DNA of 64,000 nucleotides from an uncultured Roseobacter sp. GTDB taxonomy: Bacteria > Pseudomonadota > Alphaproteobacteria > Rhodobacterales > Rhodobacteraceae. The number at the start of each line of letters is the position of its first letter. Within the stretch, counting starts at the first letter, position 1. Under the pieces are notes generated by a model, which searched no databases, was not told the DNA's origin, and saw nothing but the letters and a program-made list of their open reading frames with translations. This document shows positions 33,240-41,698 of this stretch, piece after piece. The position numbers were made by a program, and so were the translations under genes. The DNA lies in assembly GCF_947488185.1 (NCBI RefSeq), contig NZ_CANKYM010000002.1, positions 124,001-188,000 on the forward strand, written 5' to 3'.

Positions 33240-33836
33240 ATGCGTGTATTGATGTTACTGGCCGTTCTGGTGACCCTGACCGGTTGCGCGGTTTCGTCAG
33301 CATTTGAAGCGTCCCCGGAAGAGATCGCGGCAAAGGTCTATGTGCCGAATGGCCCCCCCAAGCTGACCATTTTCACAATGGTGAACAATGAGACCGGCCA
33401 CGGCGGCCACACTGCCTTGATGGTCTCGGGCTCGCAACAGGTCATTTTTGATCCCGCAGGGTCGTTTCAGCATGAATTGGTTGCCGAGCGTGGCGATGTG
33501 CTCTACGGGATTTCGCCAGCTTGGGTGCAGGCCTACAAGAGTGCCCATGCGCGTAGCACACATCACGTGGTAAGTCAGGAAATCGTTGTGACGCCGGAGC
33601 AGGCCGAGAGGGCATTGCAACTGGTGCGTCAAAATGGGGCTGTTGCAGGGGCCTTCTGCACGAATTCCACGTCATCCATCCTGCAACAGGTGCCGGGGTT
33701 CGAAGATATCCAAGTCACCTTCTACCCGATTAAATTCATGAACCAGATCGAAGCGCGACCCGATGTGGTCACTGATCGGTATTTCGAAAACGATGCGGGC
33801 GATGTCCGCGACGGGATCGAAGCGGCACAGAGCTGA
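33240..33836 (+). CDS. Lipoprotein, possible permuted papain-like (NlpC/P60-type) hydrolase
   Basis: A 198-residue protein with a lipoprotein signal (MRVLMLLAVLVTLTGC; lipobox LTGC). The mature part has a His-containing strand (GHGGHTALMVSG, then IFDPAGSFQHE) and later a cysteine at the start of a helix (GAFCTNSTSSILQQVPGF). The His-before-Cys order fits the permuted papain fold of the YiiX/NlpC-P60 superfamily, but I assign it only tentatively. It would be anchored in a membrane facing the periplasm. AGGAGC lies upstream of the ATG. It lies 24 bp after the oxidase subunit IV gene and convergent to azlD. Confidence 0.75.
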   Translation: MRVLMLLAVLVTLTGCAVSSAFEASPEEIAAKVYVPNGPPKLTIFTMVNNETGHGGHTALMVSGSQQVIFDPAGSFQHELVAERGDVLYGISPAWVQAYKSAHARSTHHVVSQEIVVTPEQAERALQLVRQNGAVAGAFCTNSTSSILQQVPGFEDIQVTFYPIKFMNQIEARPDVVTDRYFENDAGDVRDGIEAAQS

Positions 33837-33843
33837 TCCCGGA

Positions 33844-34173
33844 TCAGAGCGCGAAAAGCCAGAGCATGCCAAACAGCGTGGCAGCGCCCGAAAAAATAGC
33901 CGCCAGCACGTTTTTTGTAAGCAATCCGACCACAAGAGTGACAGCAGCTGCAGCCATGCGCGGTAGATCCGCCTGACCATCCGTTGCGGCAGGCCATACG
34001 ACCTGTGGCGCGACCAGCGCGGGCAACATCGCCACTGCCGTGTAGCGCAGATGGCGCAGGAGCCAGGCAGGCATCGGTCTGTCGCCCACAATCCCCAGGA
34101 AGGCAAACCGCAGCGCGTAGCTGCCGATGCCAAGCCCGATAATCACGATCCAGAGGGTGCCGGTGTCAATCAT
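33844..34173 (-). CDS. azlD: Branched-chain amino-acid export, small subunit AzlD
   Basis: A 109-residue membrane protein with four hydrophobic segments and the AzlD pattern YALRFAFLGIVGDRPMPAWLLRHLRYTAVAMLPALV. It pairs with AzlC, whose gene overlaps its start by 8 bp, to export branched-chain amino acids or analogues. The ATG at 34173 was chosen because the conserved sequence starts there; a frame extending to 34215 lies within azlC. It ends 7 bp from the convergent lipoprotein gene. Confidence 0.9.
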   Translation of the reverse strand: MIDTGTLWIVIIGLGIGSYALRFAFLGIVGDRPMPAWLLRHLRYTAVAMLPALVAPQVVWPAATDGQADLPRMAAAAVTLVVGLLTKNVLAAIFSGAATLFGMLWLFAL

Positions 34174-34900
34174 GGCGCAGCTTTCTGCGTTCCAGCAGCA
34201 CTTCGGCCTGCGCACCGGCCATCATGCCCAAGGTGCCCGCGATCATCAGGCCCAGCGAATAAGGTACTGCGGCGGTCAGCAGGCTGGTGATGATGGCCAC
34301 AAGGGCGGCAATCACATGGGCGGCGGTGCGCAGCATCGGGGCCACCAGCGCCAGAAAGGTGATGGGCAGCGCGAAATCCAGCGCCCAGCTGTCGGGCACC
34401 TGCGTGCCAACGAGGGCGCCGAGAATGCTGCTGGCGTACCAGAACGGCACAATCGGGCTGAGCACACCGGTGAAATAGGCCATGCGCTGCGGCACGGTCA
34501 TCTGGGGCTCGTTCTCGAATTGCACGACGGAACAGGCATAGGACTGATCGACGGTGAAATAGGCGGCGATCGCGCGCTGCCAAAGGGGGGCGGCACCGAT
34601 CCATGGGGTCAGGGAGGCGGAATACATCGCCACGCGCAGGTTCACGGCAAGGGCTGAGGCCAGCACGATCACCGTCGGCGCGTTTTCCTGCATCAGCTGC
34701 AGGGCGGTGAATTGGGCAGCCCCTGCAAAGACCACGGCGGAAAAGGACAGCGTTTCGAGCACGTTGAGGCCCGCTTCCGTCGCCAATACGCCAAAGAGCA
34801 TCGCGAAAGGGATCACGACCAGCAGGAAGGGGGCACCGTCTGCAAAGCCCTTCCAATAGGCAGAGGCACGTGTGCGCGTTTTGGGAGTGGTGGAGGGCAT
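34166..34900 (-). CDS. azlC: Branched-chain amino-acid export, large subunit AzlC
   Basis: A 244-residue integral membrane protein of the AzlC family: GFADGAPFLLVVIPFAMLFGVLATEAGL near residue 20 and FAGAAQFTALQLM near 60, with seven to eight helices. With AzlD, whose start lies inside its 3' end, it forms an exporter for branched-chain amino acids. The start codon at 34900 lies only 3 bp from the proposed start of the divergent fdhD, leaving no separate room for promoters: either one start is downstream of that proposed or a promoter lies within a coding region. Confidence 0.92.
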   Translation of the reverse strand: MPSTTPKTRTRASAYWKGFADGAPFLLVVIPFAMLFGVLATEAGLNVLETLSFSAVVFAGAAQFTALQLMQENAPTVIVLASALAVNLRVAMYSASLTPWIGAAPLWQRAIAAYFTVDQSYACSVVQFENEPQMTVPQRMAYFTGVLSPIVPFWYASSILGALVGTQVPDSWALDFALPITFLALVAPMLRTAAHVIAALVAIITSLLTAAVPYSLGLMIAGTLGMMAGAQAEVLLERRKLRHD

Positions 34901-34903
34901 AAG

Positions 34904-35836
34904 ATGCTTCTAAAGTTACGGCCAAGGCGTAGCTCAGCCCTGCGGAGGATGCAATTGGCCAAATTGGACGACACCAGCGATTACCTGATCGCGCCCGATC
35001 CCAAGGCGGTGCGTCTGACCCGCGCCGTTGCCGGGACGGATCATGAGGGGGCTGCTGTTGTCGCTACTGTAGTGGAGGAGCGCCCGCTCACGATCTTCCT
35101 AAATGGGCAGGAGATCGTGACGGCGATGACCATCGGAGACTACCCTGACTATTTGGCGCTGGGGTTTTTACGCAATCAGGGCATGTTGCAAGCGTCTGAC
35201 GAGATCACCGGCGTGGACTACGACGAAGAATTGGAAACGGTGGTTGTGCGGACGGCGCGCAAGACCGACTACGAGGAGAAGATGCGCAAGAAGACCCGCA
35301 CCAGCGGCTGTGCCGTGGGTACGGTGTTTGGCGACATGATGGCGGGGTTGGAGGACGTCAGCCTGCCGGAAACAGCAGTGCGGACCTCATGGCTCTATGC
35401 GCTCAGCGCGCGTATCAATCGGACGCCGTCGCTGTATCTGGAGGCGGGGGCAATACATGGCACGGTGCTGTGTCATGAAGATAAGCCTTTGGTTTATATG
35501 GAAGATGTCGGGCGTCACAACGCGGTGGACAAGATCGCCGGCTGGATGTTGTCGGAGGGTGTCAGTGCTGATGACAAGATCCTCTACACCACCGGGCGGC
35601 TGACCTCAGAGATGGTGATCAAGACCGCGATGATGGGTATTCCGGTCTTGGCATCGCGGTCCGGTTTCACCGCTTGGGGGGTGGAGATCGCGCAGCAGGT
35701 GGGTCTGACACTCATCGGTCGTATGAAAGGGCAGCGGTTCGTCTGCCTGTCGGGCGAGGCGCGCCTGATCCGCGACACCGACCCCGCAACCGTGCTGTTG
35801 GAGCCGCGCCGCGCCGGACGAAAGAGCGCGGAATGA
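34904..35836 (+). CDS. fdhD: Formate dehydrogenase accessory sulfurtransferase FdhD
   Basis: A protein of up to 310 residues that carries sulfur to the molybdenum cofactor of formate dehydrogenases. Family motifs: EERPLTIFLNGQEIVTAM, GDYPDYLALGFLRNQGML, the cysteine motif TSGCAVGT, VYMEDVGRHNAVDKIAGW, and TTGRLTSEMVIKTAMMGIPVLASRSG. I chose ATG 34904 because GGAGG stands 7 bases before it, but ATG 34949 (MQLAKLDD) would start nearer the conserved part. It is first in an operon with mobA, mobB and a moeA fusion, each overlapping by ATGA. No formate dehydrogenase structural gene is in the window. Confidence 0.9.
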   Translation: MLLKLRPRRSSALRRMQLAKLDDTSDYLIAPDPKAVRLTRAVAGTDHEGAAVVATVVEERPLTIFLNGQEIVTAMTIGDYPDYLALGFLRNQGMLQASDEITGVDYDEELETVVVRTARKTDYEEKMRKKTRTSGCAVGTVFGDMMAGLEDVSLPETAVRTSWLYALSARINRTPSLYLEAGAIHGTVLCHEDKPLVYMEDVGRHNAVDKIAGWMLSEGVSADDKILYTTGRLTSEMVIKTAMMGIPVLASRSGFTAWGVEIAQQVGLTLIGRMKGQRFVCLSGEARLIRDTDPATVLLEPRRAGRKSAE

Positions 35837-36441
35837 AGCAACCCCTGGGCGTTATTCTTGCGGGCGGGCAGGCCACGCGCATGGGCGGCGGCGACAAGGG
35901 GCTGTTGCACCTCGGCGGTCAAAGCCTGCTGACCCGGGTGATCGACAGGTTGGAGCCGCAGGTGGCGGGGCTGGCGCTGAATGCCAATGGCGATCCGGCC
36001 CGTTTTGAGCGCTATCGCCTGCCGGTTCTGCCCGATAGCATCGAAGGGTTTGCGGGGCCGCTGGCTGGTGTGTTGGCCGGTCTGGATTGGGCGGCAAAGC
36101 AGGGCGCGGAAACCATCGTCACCGCAGCGGCGGATACGCCCTTCTTCCCGGCCGATCTGGTGCCGCAGCTGCTGCTGGCCAGCGAGGGGATGGAGCATCC
36201 GCTGGTCCTGTCTGCGACACCTGATCCCGCGCGGGGGCGGGTGCGGCACCCCACCTTTGGCCTCTGGCCGGTGTCATTGCGTGACGACCTGCGCGGGGCA
36301 TTGCAAGACGGGTTGCGCAAAGTGGTGGTGTGGACCGATGCGCATGAGGGTCGCGAGGCCCTCTTTCCCGTCACGACGTTCGATCCGTTTTTCAATGTGA
36401 ACACGCCCGAGGATCTGGCCCGGGCAGAGGCGCTTTTATGA
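35833..36441 (+). CDS. mobA: Molybdenum cofactor guanylyltransferase MobA
   Basis: A 202-residue nucleotidyltransferase that joins GMP to molybdopterin, giving the bis-MGD form used by DMSO-reductase-type enzymes including formate dehydrogenase. Its GTP-binding motif LAGGQATRMGGGDKGL is at residues 9-24; ALNANGDPARF, GPLAGVLAGLDWA and the metal-binding aspartate in TAAADTPFFP follow, and the end is FNVNTPEDLARAE. The start overlaps fdhD (ATGA) and its end overlaps mobB, so the products should be made in balance. Length is normal. Confidence 0.95.
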   Translation: MKQPLGVILAGGQATRMGGGDKGLLHLGGQSLLTRVIDRLEPQVAGLALNANGDPARFERYRLPVLPDSIEGFAGPLAGVLAGLDWAAKQGAETIVTAAADTPFFPADLVPQLLLASEGMEHPLVLSATPDPARGRVRHPTFGLWPVSLRDDLRGALQDGLRKVVVWTDAHEGREALFPVTTFDPFFNVNTPEDLARAEALL

Positions 36442-36929
36442 AGTTGTACGGTGTTGTCGGGTGGAAAAACGCAGGTAAAACCGGCCTGATGGAACGTCTC
36501 GTCACGGAGATCTCGGGGCGCGGCTTCAGCGTGTCCACAGTCAAGCATGCCCATCATGTTTTTGACGTGGATCAGCCCGGCAAGGACAGCTACCGGCACC
36601 GGCAGGCGGGAGCGACGGAAGTGCTACTCGCCTCGCGCAAGCGTTTTGCGCTGATGCATGAATTGCGCGACACGCCCGAGCCGATATTGGATGACCTGCT
36701 GGGCAAGCTCAGCCCGGTCGATCTGGTGCTGATCGAAGGTTACAAGCGCGACGCGCACCCCAAGGTCGAGGCGCATCGGGCCGAGACGGGCAACCCGCTC
36801 ATCGCCCCGGACGATCCGACAATTCACGCCGTGGCCAGCGATACCGCCCTTACCCTGGATCGCCCGGTTTTTGATCTGAACGACACAGGCGCAATTGCCG
36901 ACTTCATCCTCTCCGAGGTTGGGTTGTGA
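36438..36929 (+). CDS. mobB: Molybdopterin-guanine dinucleotide biosynthesis adapter MobB
   Basis: A 163-residue P-loop GTPase. Walker A is WKNAGKTGLMERLV at residue 9; STVKHAHHVFDVDQPGKDSYRHRQAGA is the family signature, and VDLVLIEGYKRDAHPKVE gives the Walker B part. MobB binds GTP and assists MobA in cofactor maturation. It overlaps mobA and the moeA-fusion gene by ATGA on both sides, which places it inside a four-gene operon. Length matches the short, single-domain MobB type. Confidence 0.94.
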   Translation: MKLYGVVGWKNAGKTGLMERLVTEISGRGFSVSTVKHAHHVFDVDQPGKDSYRHRQAGATEVLLASRKRFALMHELRDTPEPILDDLLGKLSPVDLVLIEGYKRDAHPKVEAHRAETGNPLIAPDDPTIHAVASDTALTLDRPVFDLNDTGAIADFILSEVGL

Positions 36930-38998
36930 CCGATTTCGATACCGTTGTGATGGTGGACTGGTCGGGCGGAAACGACACCGGAAAATCCCCACGGCAAGAC
37001 GCGATCTGGGCCTGTGTCGCCCGCTTGGGCCGGGCTGAGGCGCCACAATACCTGCGCAACCGCAAGGTGGCCGAAGACTGGCTGACCCAGCTGTTCGAGG
37101 CTGAAATCGCGGCGGGACGACGCGTGTTGGCAGGGTTCGATTTCCCTTTCGGCTATCCGAAGGGGTACGCGGCGGCACTGACTGGCAAAAGCGACCCTTT
37201 CGCGCTCTGGAACTGGCTGGAAAACCGCATCGAGGACAGCCCGCAGAGCAACAACCGCTTTGATCTGGCGGGCGAGATCAACCGGCAGTTCGGAGGGCGC
37301 GGCCCGTTCTGGTTCAACGGGCTGAAGCGCGATGTCGACGGGTTGCCGCGCAAGAAAACCGATTATGAAAACTCGTTCTCGGAAAGACGTCTGGCGGAAA
37401 AACGGGCCAAAGGGGCCTTTTCCTGCTGGCAGTTGGGCGGGGCGGGGGCCGTTGGCTCTCAGGTTTTGATGGGCCTGCCGGTGCTCGCGCGGTTGCGGCG
37501 GCGGTTTGAGGCCGCCGTCTGGCCGTTCGAACCGCTGGACAAATCAATTGCCATCGTGGAAATCTGGCCGTCCTTGACGCTGGGCGCCGCACCGGCGGGC
37601 CAGATCAAGGATGCATGGCAAGTCCGTGAGGTTGCGCGCACCGTCTCGACGCTGGAGCCTGACGCTTTGGCCGAGATGCTGGCCGTGGATGCTCCGGAAG
37701 AGGGGTGGATATTCGGTCTCGGTCACGAAGACCGTTTAAGGCAGGCCAGCGCCCAGCCCCCGCGTTTGACCAACGACTGTTTTGCGCTGCCGCCGGGGGT
37801 GCATTGGACCCCTGTACGCGAGGCGCTTGTGCTTTTGCAGGATCGTCTGACTCCGGTGACAGGAAGTGAAACGATGCCTGTGGCGGCAGCCACTGGACGG
37901 ATTCTGGCGGAAGATGTGGTTGCGGCCCGATCCAATCCGCCGCTACCAAACACGGCGGTCGATGGCTATGGTTTTTTCGGCGGCAAGGCCGCGGGCGTTC
38001 ACCGCATGCCACTGGTGGAAGGACGCGCCGCCGCCGGGGATCGCCCCGGGCTTGTACCATTGGGGTCTGCGGTGCGCATCCTGACCGGGGCGGCCTTGCC
38101 GGACGGGGTCGATACGGTGGTCCTGCAGGAAGACGTTACCGTCAGCGACGGCCAGATAGCTTTTCACGGGCCAATCAAGGCAGGCGCAAACACCCGTCGC
38201 GCGGGCGAGGATGTGGTGCAAGGCGACGTCGCTTTGACACAAGGCGCACGAATCGGGCCGGCGCAGGCGGCCCTGCTGGCCGCCTCCGGCGTCGGCGACG
38301 TGTCAGTGCGCAAACCTCTGCGTGTGGCGGTCCTCTCCACTGGCGCAGAGCTTGTGGAGGCGGGCAATACTGCGGCCTTGGGGCAGATTTTCGACGCAAA
38401 CCGTCCGATGCTCTTGGAGATGGTGCGTCGCTTTGGACACGAACCGGTTGATATGGGACGGGTGCCCGATGATCGCGACGCGCTGGCGGCGCGATTGGAG
38501 GCCGCGTCCAAGGCCGCTGACCTGATCCTGACCAGCGGCGGCGCCTCGGCTGGCGACGAAGACCACGTATCGGCCCTATTGACCGAAGCTGGAGCGATGA
38601 CGCTTTGGCGCATCGCGGTGAAACCGGGCCGACCGCTGGCCCTGGGAATGTGGTCGGGCGTGCCGGTGTTTGGCTTGCCCGGCAACCCAGTCGCCGCGAT
38701 GACCTGTGCCTTGATCTTTGGCCGTCCAGCGATGGCACGGCTGGCCGGGAGCGCATGGGAAGAGCCGCAAGGTTTCGAGGTGCCGGCGGCCTTTACCAAA
38801 AACAAAAAACACGGGCGGACGGAATATCTGCGTGCGCGGATCAGGGACGGGCAGGCGGAGGTTTTTGCTTCCGAAGGATCCGGGCGCATTTCCGGTCTGA
38901 GCTGGGCTGACGGGCTGGTAGAATTGCCGCATGACGCGGCGGAGATCGTACCGGGGACAATAGTGCGGTACATTCCCTTTGCCAGCTTTGGTCTCTGA
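36926..38998 (+). CDS. moeA: DUF429-like RNase H-fold domain fused to molybdopterin molybdotransferase MoeA
   Basis: A 690-residue protein of two parts. Residues 296-690 are a complete MoeA: LAEDVVAARSNPPLPNTAVDGYGF, GANTRRAGEDVVQGD, LSTGAELVEAG, ILTSGGASAGDEDHV and VFGLPGNPVAAM; this part inserts molybdate into adenylylated molybdopterin. Residues 1-290 are not MoeA. They contain VVMVDWSGG (Asp11), GFDFPFGYPKGY (Asp72) and VEIWPSL (Glu212), which resembles the acidic core of RNase H-like DUF429 domains. The role of this domain is unknown to me; it may be a nuclease-fold sensor or a regulatory part. The frame is unbroken across the junction. It ends the fdhD-mobA-mobB operon with an ATGA overlap. 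Confidence 0.9.
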   Translation: MTDFDTVVMVDWSGGNDTGKSPRQDAIWACVARLGRAEAPQYLRNRKVAEDWLTQLFEAEIAAGRRVLAGFDFPFGYPKGYAAALTGKSDPFALWNWLENRIEDSPQSNNRFDLAGEINRQFGGRGPFWFNGLKRDVDGLPRKKTDYENSFSERRLAEKRAKGAFSCWQLGGAGAVGSQVLMGLPVLARLRRRFEAAVWPFEPLDKSIAIVEIWPSLTLGAAPAGQIKDAWQVREVARTVSTLEPDALAEMLAVDAPEEGWIFGLGHEDRLRQASAQPPRLTNDCFALPPGVHWTPVREALVLLQDRLTPVTGSETMPVAAATGRILAEDVVAARSNPPLPNTAVDGYGFFGGKAAGVHRMPLVEGRAAAGDRPGLVPLGSAVRILTGAALPDGVDTVVLQEDVTVSDGQIAFHGPIKAGANTRRAGEDVVQGDVALTQGARIGPAQAALLAASGVGDVSVRKPLRVAVLSTGAELVEAGNTAALGQIFDANRPMLLEMVRRFGHEPVDMGRVPDDRDALAARLEAASKAADLILTSGGASAGDEDHVSALLTEAGAMTLWRIAVKPGRPLALGMWSGVPVFGLPGNPVAAMTCALIFGRPAMARLAGSAWEEPQGFEVPAAFTKNKKHGRTEYLRARIRDGQAEVFASEGSGRISGLSWADGLVELPHDAAEIVPGTIVRYIPFASFGL

Positions 38999-39075
38999 GA
39001 GATTTTGTCCTGATCGCTCCCAGCGCTATGTCTCGATACAGGTTAGATGATCGTGCAAACCGTTGGGGGAAATCG

Positions 39076-39579
39076 ATGTTCAGATTCACGTTTTTGACCG
39101 CCGGAGTTATGGCTGTTCTTGCGGTATCGGCGCAGGCTGAGTGCTTGCAGGCCCTGACCGTGAAATTCGCCGAAAGTGCGCCGCGAGACCGCTTTGATAT
39201 CATTCACACCGCGACGGGCGTTTTCGTGACCGGCGTGTCGATTGATTTGCGCGGCTCGCAGGGGGCCTTGGTTTTTGACACTGCCGAAGGGGGCTCAGGC
39301 ACACAGGTCTTTCAGCCCTTTGAACCGGGTGACGGCATGCAGGGCGTCGATGTCGCCGATGGTGCGCAGCGCCTGGATATCCGTTTGACAGAATTGTCTG
39401 CCGGTCAGCGGACCGGGTTCACAATCGACGTGGACGATCAGCAAGCGCAATCCGATCTGGGACAAATCAGAGTGACGGGTGGCGAGCTCTCGGGTGCGCG
39501 GGTCCTCTTCAGCCTGGCGGATGGTTCCGAACTGGAAGCTGTCTTTGACGCTGACAATCGCGCCAAGGTATGTACGTGA
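39076..39579 (+). CDS. Secreted hypothetical protein
   Basis: A 167-residue protein with a signal peptide (MFRFTFLTAGVMAVLAVSAQA) and a mostly beta-sheet mature part (CLQALTVKFAESAPRDRFDI, GVSIDLRGSQGALVFDT, QRLDIRLTELSAGQRTGFTI). It has one cysteine near the mature N-terminus and one at the C-terminal KVCT, possibly a disulfide. I do not recognise the family. The ATG at 39076 is preceded by a GGGGGA stretch and begins the signal peptide. It is convergent with the next membrane-protein gene, 4 bp away. Confidence 0.75.
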   Translation: MFRFTFLTAGVMAVLAVSAQAECLQALTVKFAESAPRDRFDIIHTATGVFVTGVSIDLRGSQGALVFDTAEGGSGTQVFQPFEPGDGMQGVDVADGAQRLDIRLTELSAGQRTGFTIDVDDQQAQSDLGQIRVTGGELSGARVLFSLADGSELEAVFDADNRAKVCT

Positions 39580-39583
39580 CGCG

Positions 39584-40630
39584 CTAGTCGAAGGTGCCCG
39601 CCACACGGCCCAGCAACATAAAGGCGCGTGCCGTCCGGGTTTCCGCAAGGGCGGAAATCTCACCGTCTGTCGCCGATGTTTCGAACTCGGCAAAGGTCTT
39701 GTCAAAGCGGCGCAGGAAGTGGTGCGCCGCATCGCGAAAAATCGGATCCTGTTTCATGCGGCCTGCCGTTAGTGCAAGGGATGAGCGGTCCCGCACGCCG
39801 CCCAATGCCGCAATGGGCCTGCCGCGCGCGCCCTGGCCGAACTGTCGCCAAACCTCGGGGCGGGCACGGTCCGGCAGCAGATCATCCATGTAAATGCCAT
39901 CCTGGCTGAGCAGTGTCAGCACGTCCTGTGCCGCCTGAATCAACTGAGCGGCCGAGCGGTCCTTGAGCGCGCGCCGCAGGGCGGCAAACCCGGCCTCATC
40001 TTCCGCCGTTTCAGGGAAGTTCAATGCACGGATGAAATCCTCCACCGCCAGCGGCGGGGCCATGTCGGTTGCTTGCGTCCCAAGAGCAAGCGCGGGTTGG
40101 TCTTCAGGCGAAGGCTCCGTGGCGGGTGATGGATTGTTGGCCGCTGGTCTTTCCTGTTCACGGCGTGACGTAAAGGTCGCCAATGCAGATTCCGTTTTCC
40201 GGGCCGCTTCCGCAATTTCATCAAGCTTTCGGGCCACGGAAGCAGGCTCCGGGCCTGCGATACCGCTTTGGTTCTGCGCGATGTAGGCGTGGCGAATAGC
40301 ATCGATAGCCGCCTGCAGGCGCTGGCTTTCCTCTCGCATGATCCGGCTGGACCGTGCCGCCGTCGCGGCAACCCAGATCATGCCAACCGGCATGAAAATG
40401 GCGAGCATGATCATGATAAATCGCAGTCCGCCCGAGCTTTCACCCGCGACGTTGTTGCTGGGCATGAACAGAAAAAAGAGCGCCGAGGCCAGAAGCCAAA
40501 TCCCCGACAGGACAAGAGCCGCGATTTCTATACTGCTGATACCCTCGGTGCCGGGCCGGTCGTAAATACCGAGAGGCGTAGGGCGGGCCCGCGCTTCGGT
40601 GTTTTCTGAAGTTTGAGTCGTGTCAGCCAT
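39584..40630 (-). CDS. Hypothetical membrane protein with two N-terminal helices
   Basis: A 348-residue protein of unknown function. Two membrane helices lie at residues 34-56 (IEIAALVLSGIWLLASALFFLFM) and 70-92. A helical, coiled-coil-like part follows (SSRIMREESQRLQAAIDAIRHAY), then a proline-rich linker near 160-180 and a soluble C-terminal domain (190-348) with AVEDFIRALNFPETAEDEAGF and ending AFMLLGRVAGTF. No enzymatic motif is visible. It lies 14 bp downstream of greA on the same strand, so it may be expressed with it. Confidence 0.75.
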   Translation of the reverse strand: MADTTQTSENTEARARPTPLGIYDRPGTEGISSIEIAALVLSGIWLLASALFFLFMPSNNVAGESSGGLRFIMIMLAIFMPVGMIWVAATAARSSRIMREESQRLQAAIDAIRHAYIAQNQSGIAGPEPASVARKLDEIAEAARKTESALATFTSRREQERPAANNPSPATEPSPEDQPALALGTQATDMAPPLAVEDFIRALNFPETAEDEAGFAALRRALKDRSAAQLIQAAQDVLTLLSQDGIYMDDLLPDRARPEVWRQFGQGARGRPIAALGGVRDRSSLALTAGRMKQDPIFRDAAHHFLRRFDKTFAEFETSATDGEISALAETRTARAFMLLGRVAGTFD

Positions 40631-40644
40631 CGTCGCAATTCCTG

Positions 40645-41115
40645 TCAGGCGTAGACGATCTTGAGCACCTCGTAGGACTTCTCGCCGCCCGGCGTGCGCA
40701 CTTCTACGCTGTCCCCTTCATCCTTGCCAATCAAGGCGCGCGCAATCGGCGATTTTATGTTCAGCAGGCCCTTTTCGATACTGGCCTCATGTTCACCCAC
40801 GATCTGCCACGTCTTTTCTTCATCCGTGTCTTCATCGACCAGCGTCACGGTGGCGCCGAACTTGATCGTGCCGGACATCTTGGCCGGGTCGATCACCTCG
40901 GCCAGCCCCAACACGCCCTCCAGCTCCTTGATCCGGCCTTCGATGAAGGACTGTTTTTCGCGCGCGGAATGGTATTCCGCATTTTCGGACAGATCGCCAT
41001 GTTCGCGTGCTTCGGCAATGGCTTTGATGATGGCAGGGCGCTCCACTGACTTCAGCAGTTTGAGTTCCGCTTCCAGATCAGCGTGGCCCTTGCGGGTCAT
41101 GGGAATTTTATCCAT
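40645..41115 (-). CDS. greA: Transcription elongation factor GreA
   Basis: A 156-residue factor that rescues backtracked RNA polymerase by stimulating transcript cleavage. The N-terminal coiled coil carries the signature [20 protein letters not shown] near residue 40, with the acidic tip residues; the C-terminal FKBP-like domain has [19 protein letters not shown] and [23 protein letters not shown]. The ATG at 41115 ([10 protein letters not shown]) matches the family start; an upstream frame to 41211 does not. The next gene downstream on this strand encodes a membrane protein. Confidence 0.96.
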   Translation of the reverse strand: MDKIPMTRKGHADLEAELKLLKSVERPAIIKAIAEAREHGDLSENAEYHSAREKQSFIEGRIKELEGVLGLAEVIDPAKMSGTIKFGATVTLVDEDTDEEKTWQIVGEHEASIEKGLLNIKSPIARALIGKDEGDSVEVRTPGGEKSYEVLKIVYA

Positions 41116-41241
41116 CAGTAGCGTCCACGAAATGACGCGGCCCGCCGGGCTATCCGGGGGCCGCTGGTGAGAGTTGGCAACTACCTGACCTAAAGGCGAA
41201 GGAAATTGCAAGAGGTCTGGCTTAGATTACCCCGCCCGGGG

Positions 41242-41622
41242 TCAGTCGTATTGCACCACTTCGTATTCAATGTTGTCGTGATCGTGGAAGTAAAACCGCC
41301 GACCCGGTTCATAATCTGCGTGATTGCCGGTGGTGAAGCCCACTTTTTTCACAGCCTCCTCCATCGCGTCGATATCGTCTACCACTACGGCGATGTGGTT
41401 GAGACCACCGCGGGTGGTGTAGCTGTCTGCCTTTTCGCTGGTGTTCTGGGCTGGTGTATAAAGCGCCAGATACTGGGTGTCCGAACCCACATGGATGGAT
41501 TGGCCGCCACTGGTGGCATCGCCTTTCCAACGAATGTGCCAGCCAAAAAGCTCTTGCATCCAGGCTGCGGTCGCCTCGCCATCGGAAACGGTGTAGTTCG
41601 CGTGTTCAAGCCGTACGGTCAT
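41242..41622 (-). CDS. VOC/glyoxalase-family protein under a SoxR-type promoter
   Basis: A 126-residue vicinal-oxygen-chelate protein made of two beta-alpha-beta-beta-beta modules (LEHANYTVSDGEATAAWMQELFG; GGLNHIAVVVDDIDAMEEAV). Candidate metal ligands are His in LEHANY and LNHIAV, and Glu in NIEYEVVQYD. Relatives are lactoylglutathione lyases, fosfomycin-type transferases or dioxygenases; which one is open. AAGGAG precedes the ATG at 41622 by 8 bases. The promoter has an operator between its -35 and -10 like SoxR targets, and the divergent gene is a SoxR-type regulator, so redox-dependent control is likely. Confidence 0.85.
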   Translation of the reverse strand: MTVRLEHANYTVSDGEATAAWMQELFGWHIRWKGDATSGGQSIHVGSDTQYLALYTPAQNTSEKADSYTTRGGLNHIAVVVDDIDAMEEAVKKVGFTTGNHADYEPGRRFYFHDHDNIEYEVVQYD

Positions 41623-41657
41623 CGATCTTCTCCTTGAGATTTGCCTTGATGACACTC

Positions 41658-41688
41658 ACCGTAATTTCTAAACCTAACTTTAGGTCAA
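41658..41688 (-). promoter_or_regulatory. SoxR/MerR-type promoter with operator in a 19-bp spacer
   Basis: On the minus strand, -35 TTGACC (41688-41683) and a weak -10 TACGGT (41663-41658) flank a 19-bp spacer, typical of MerR-family targets. The element CTAAAGTTAGGTTTAG (41683-41668) resembles the SoxR box CTCAAGTTAACTTGAG in spacing and half-sites. It should drive the glyoxalase-family gene and touch the soxR promoter. Confidence 0.6.
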
Positions 41689-41698
41689 GGAGAATTTT

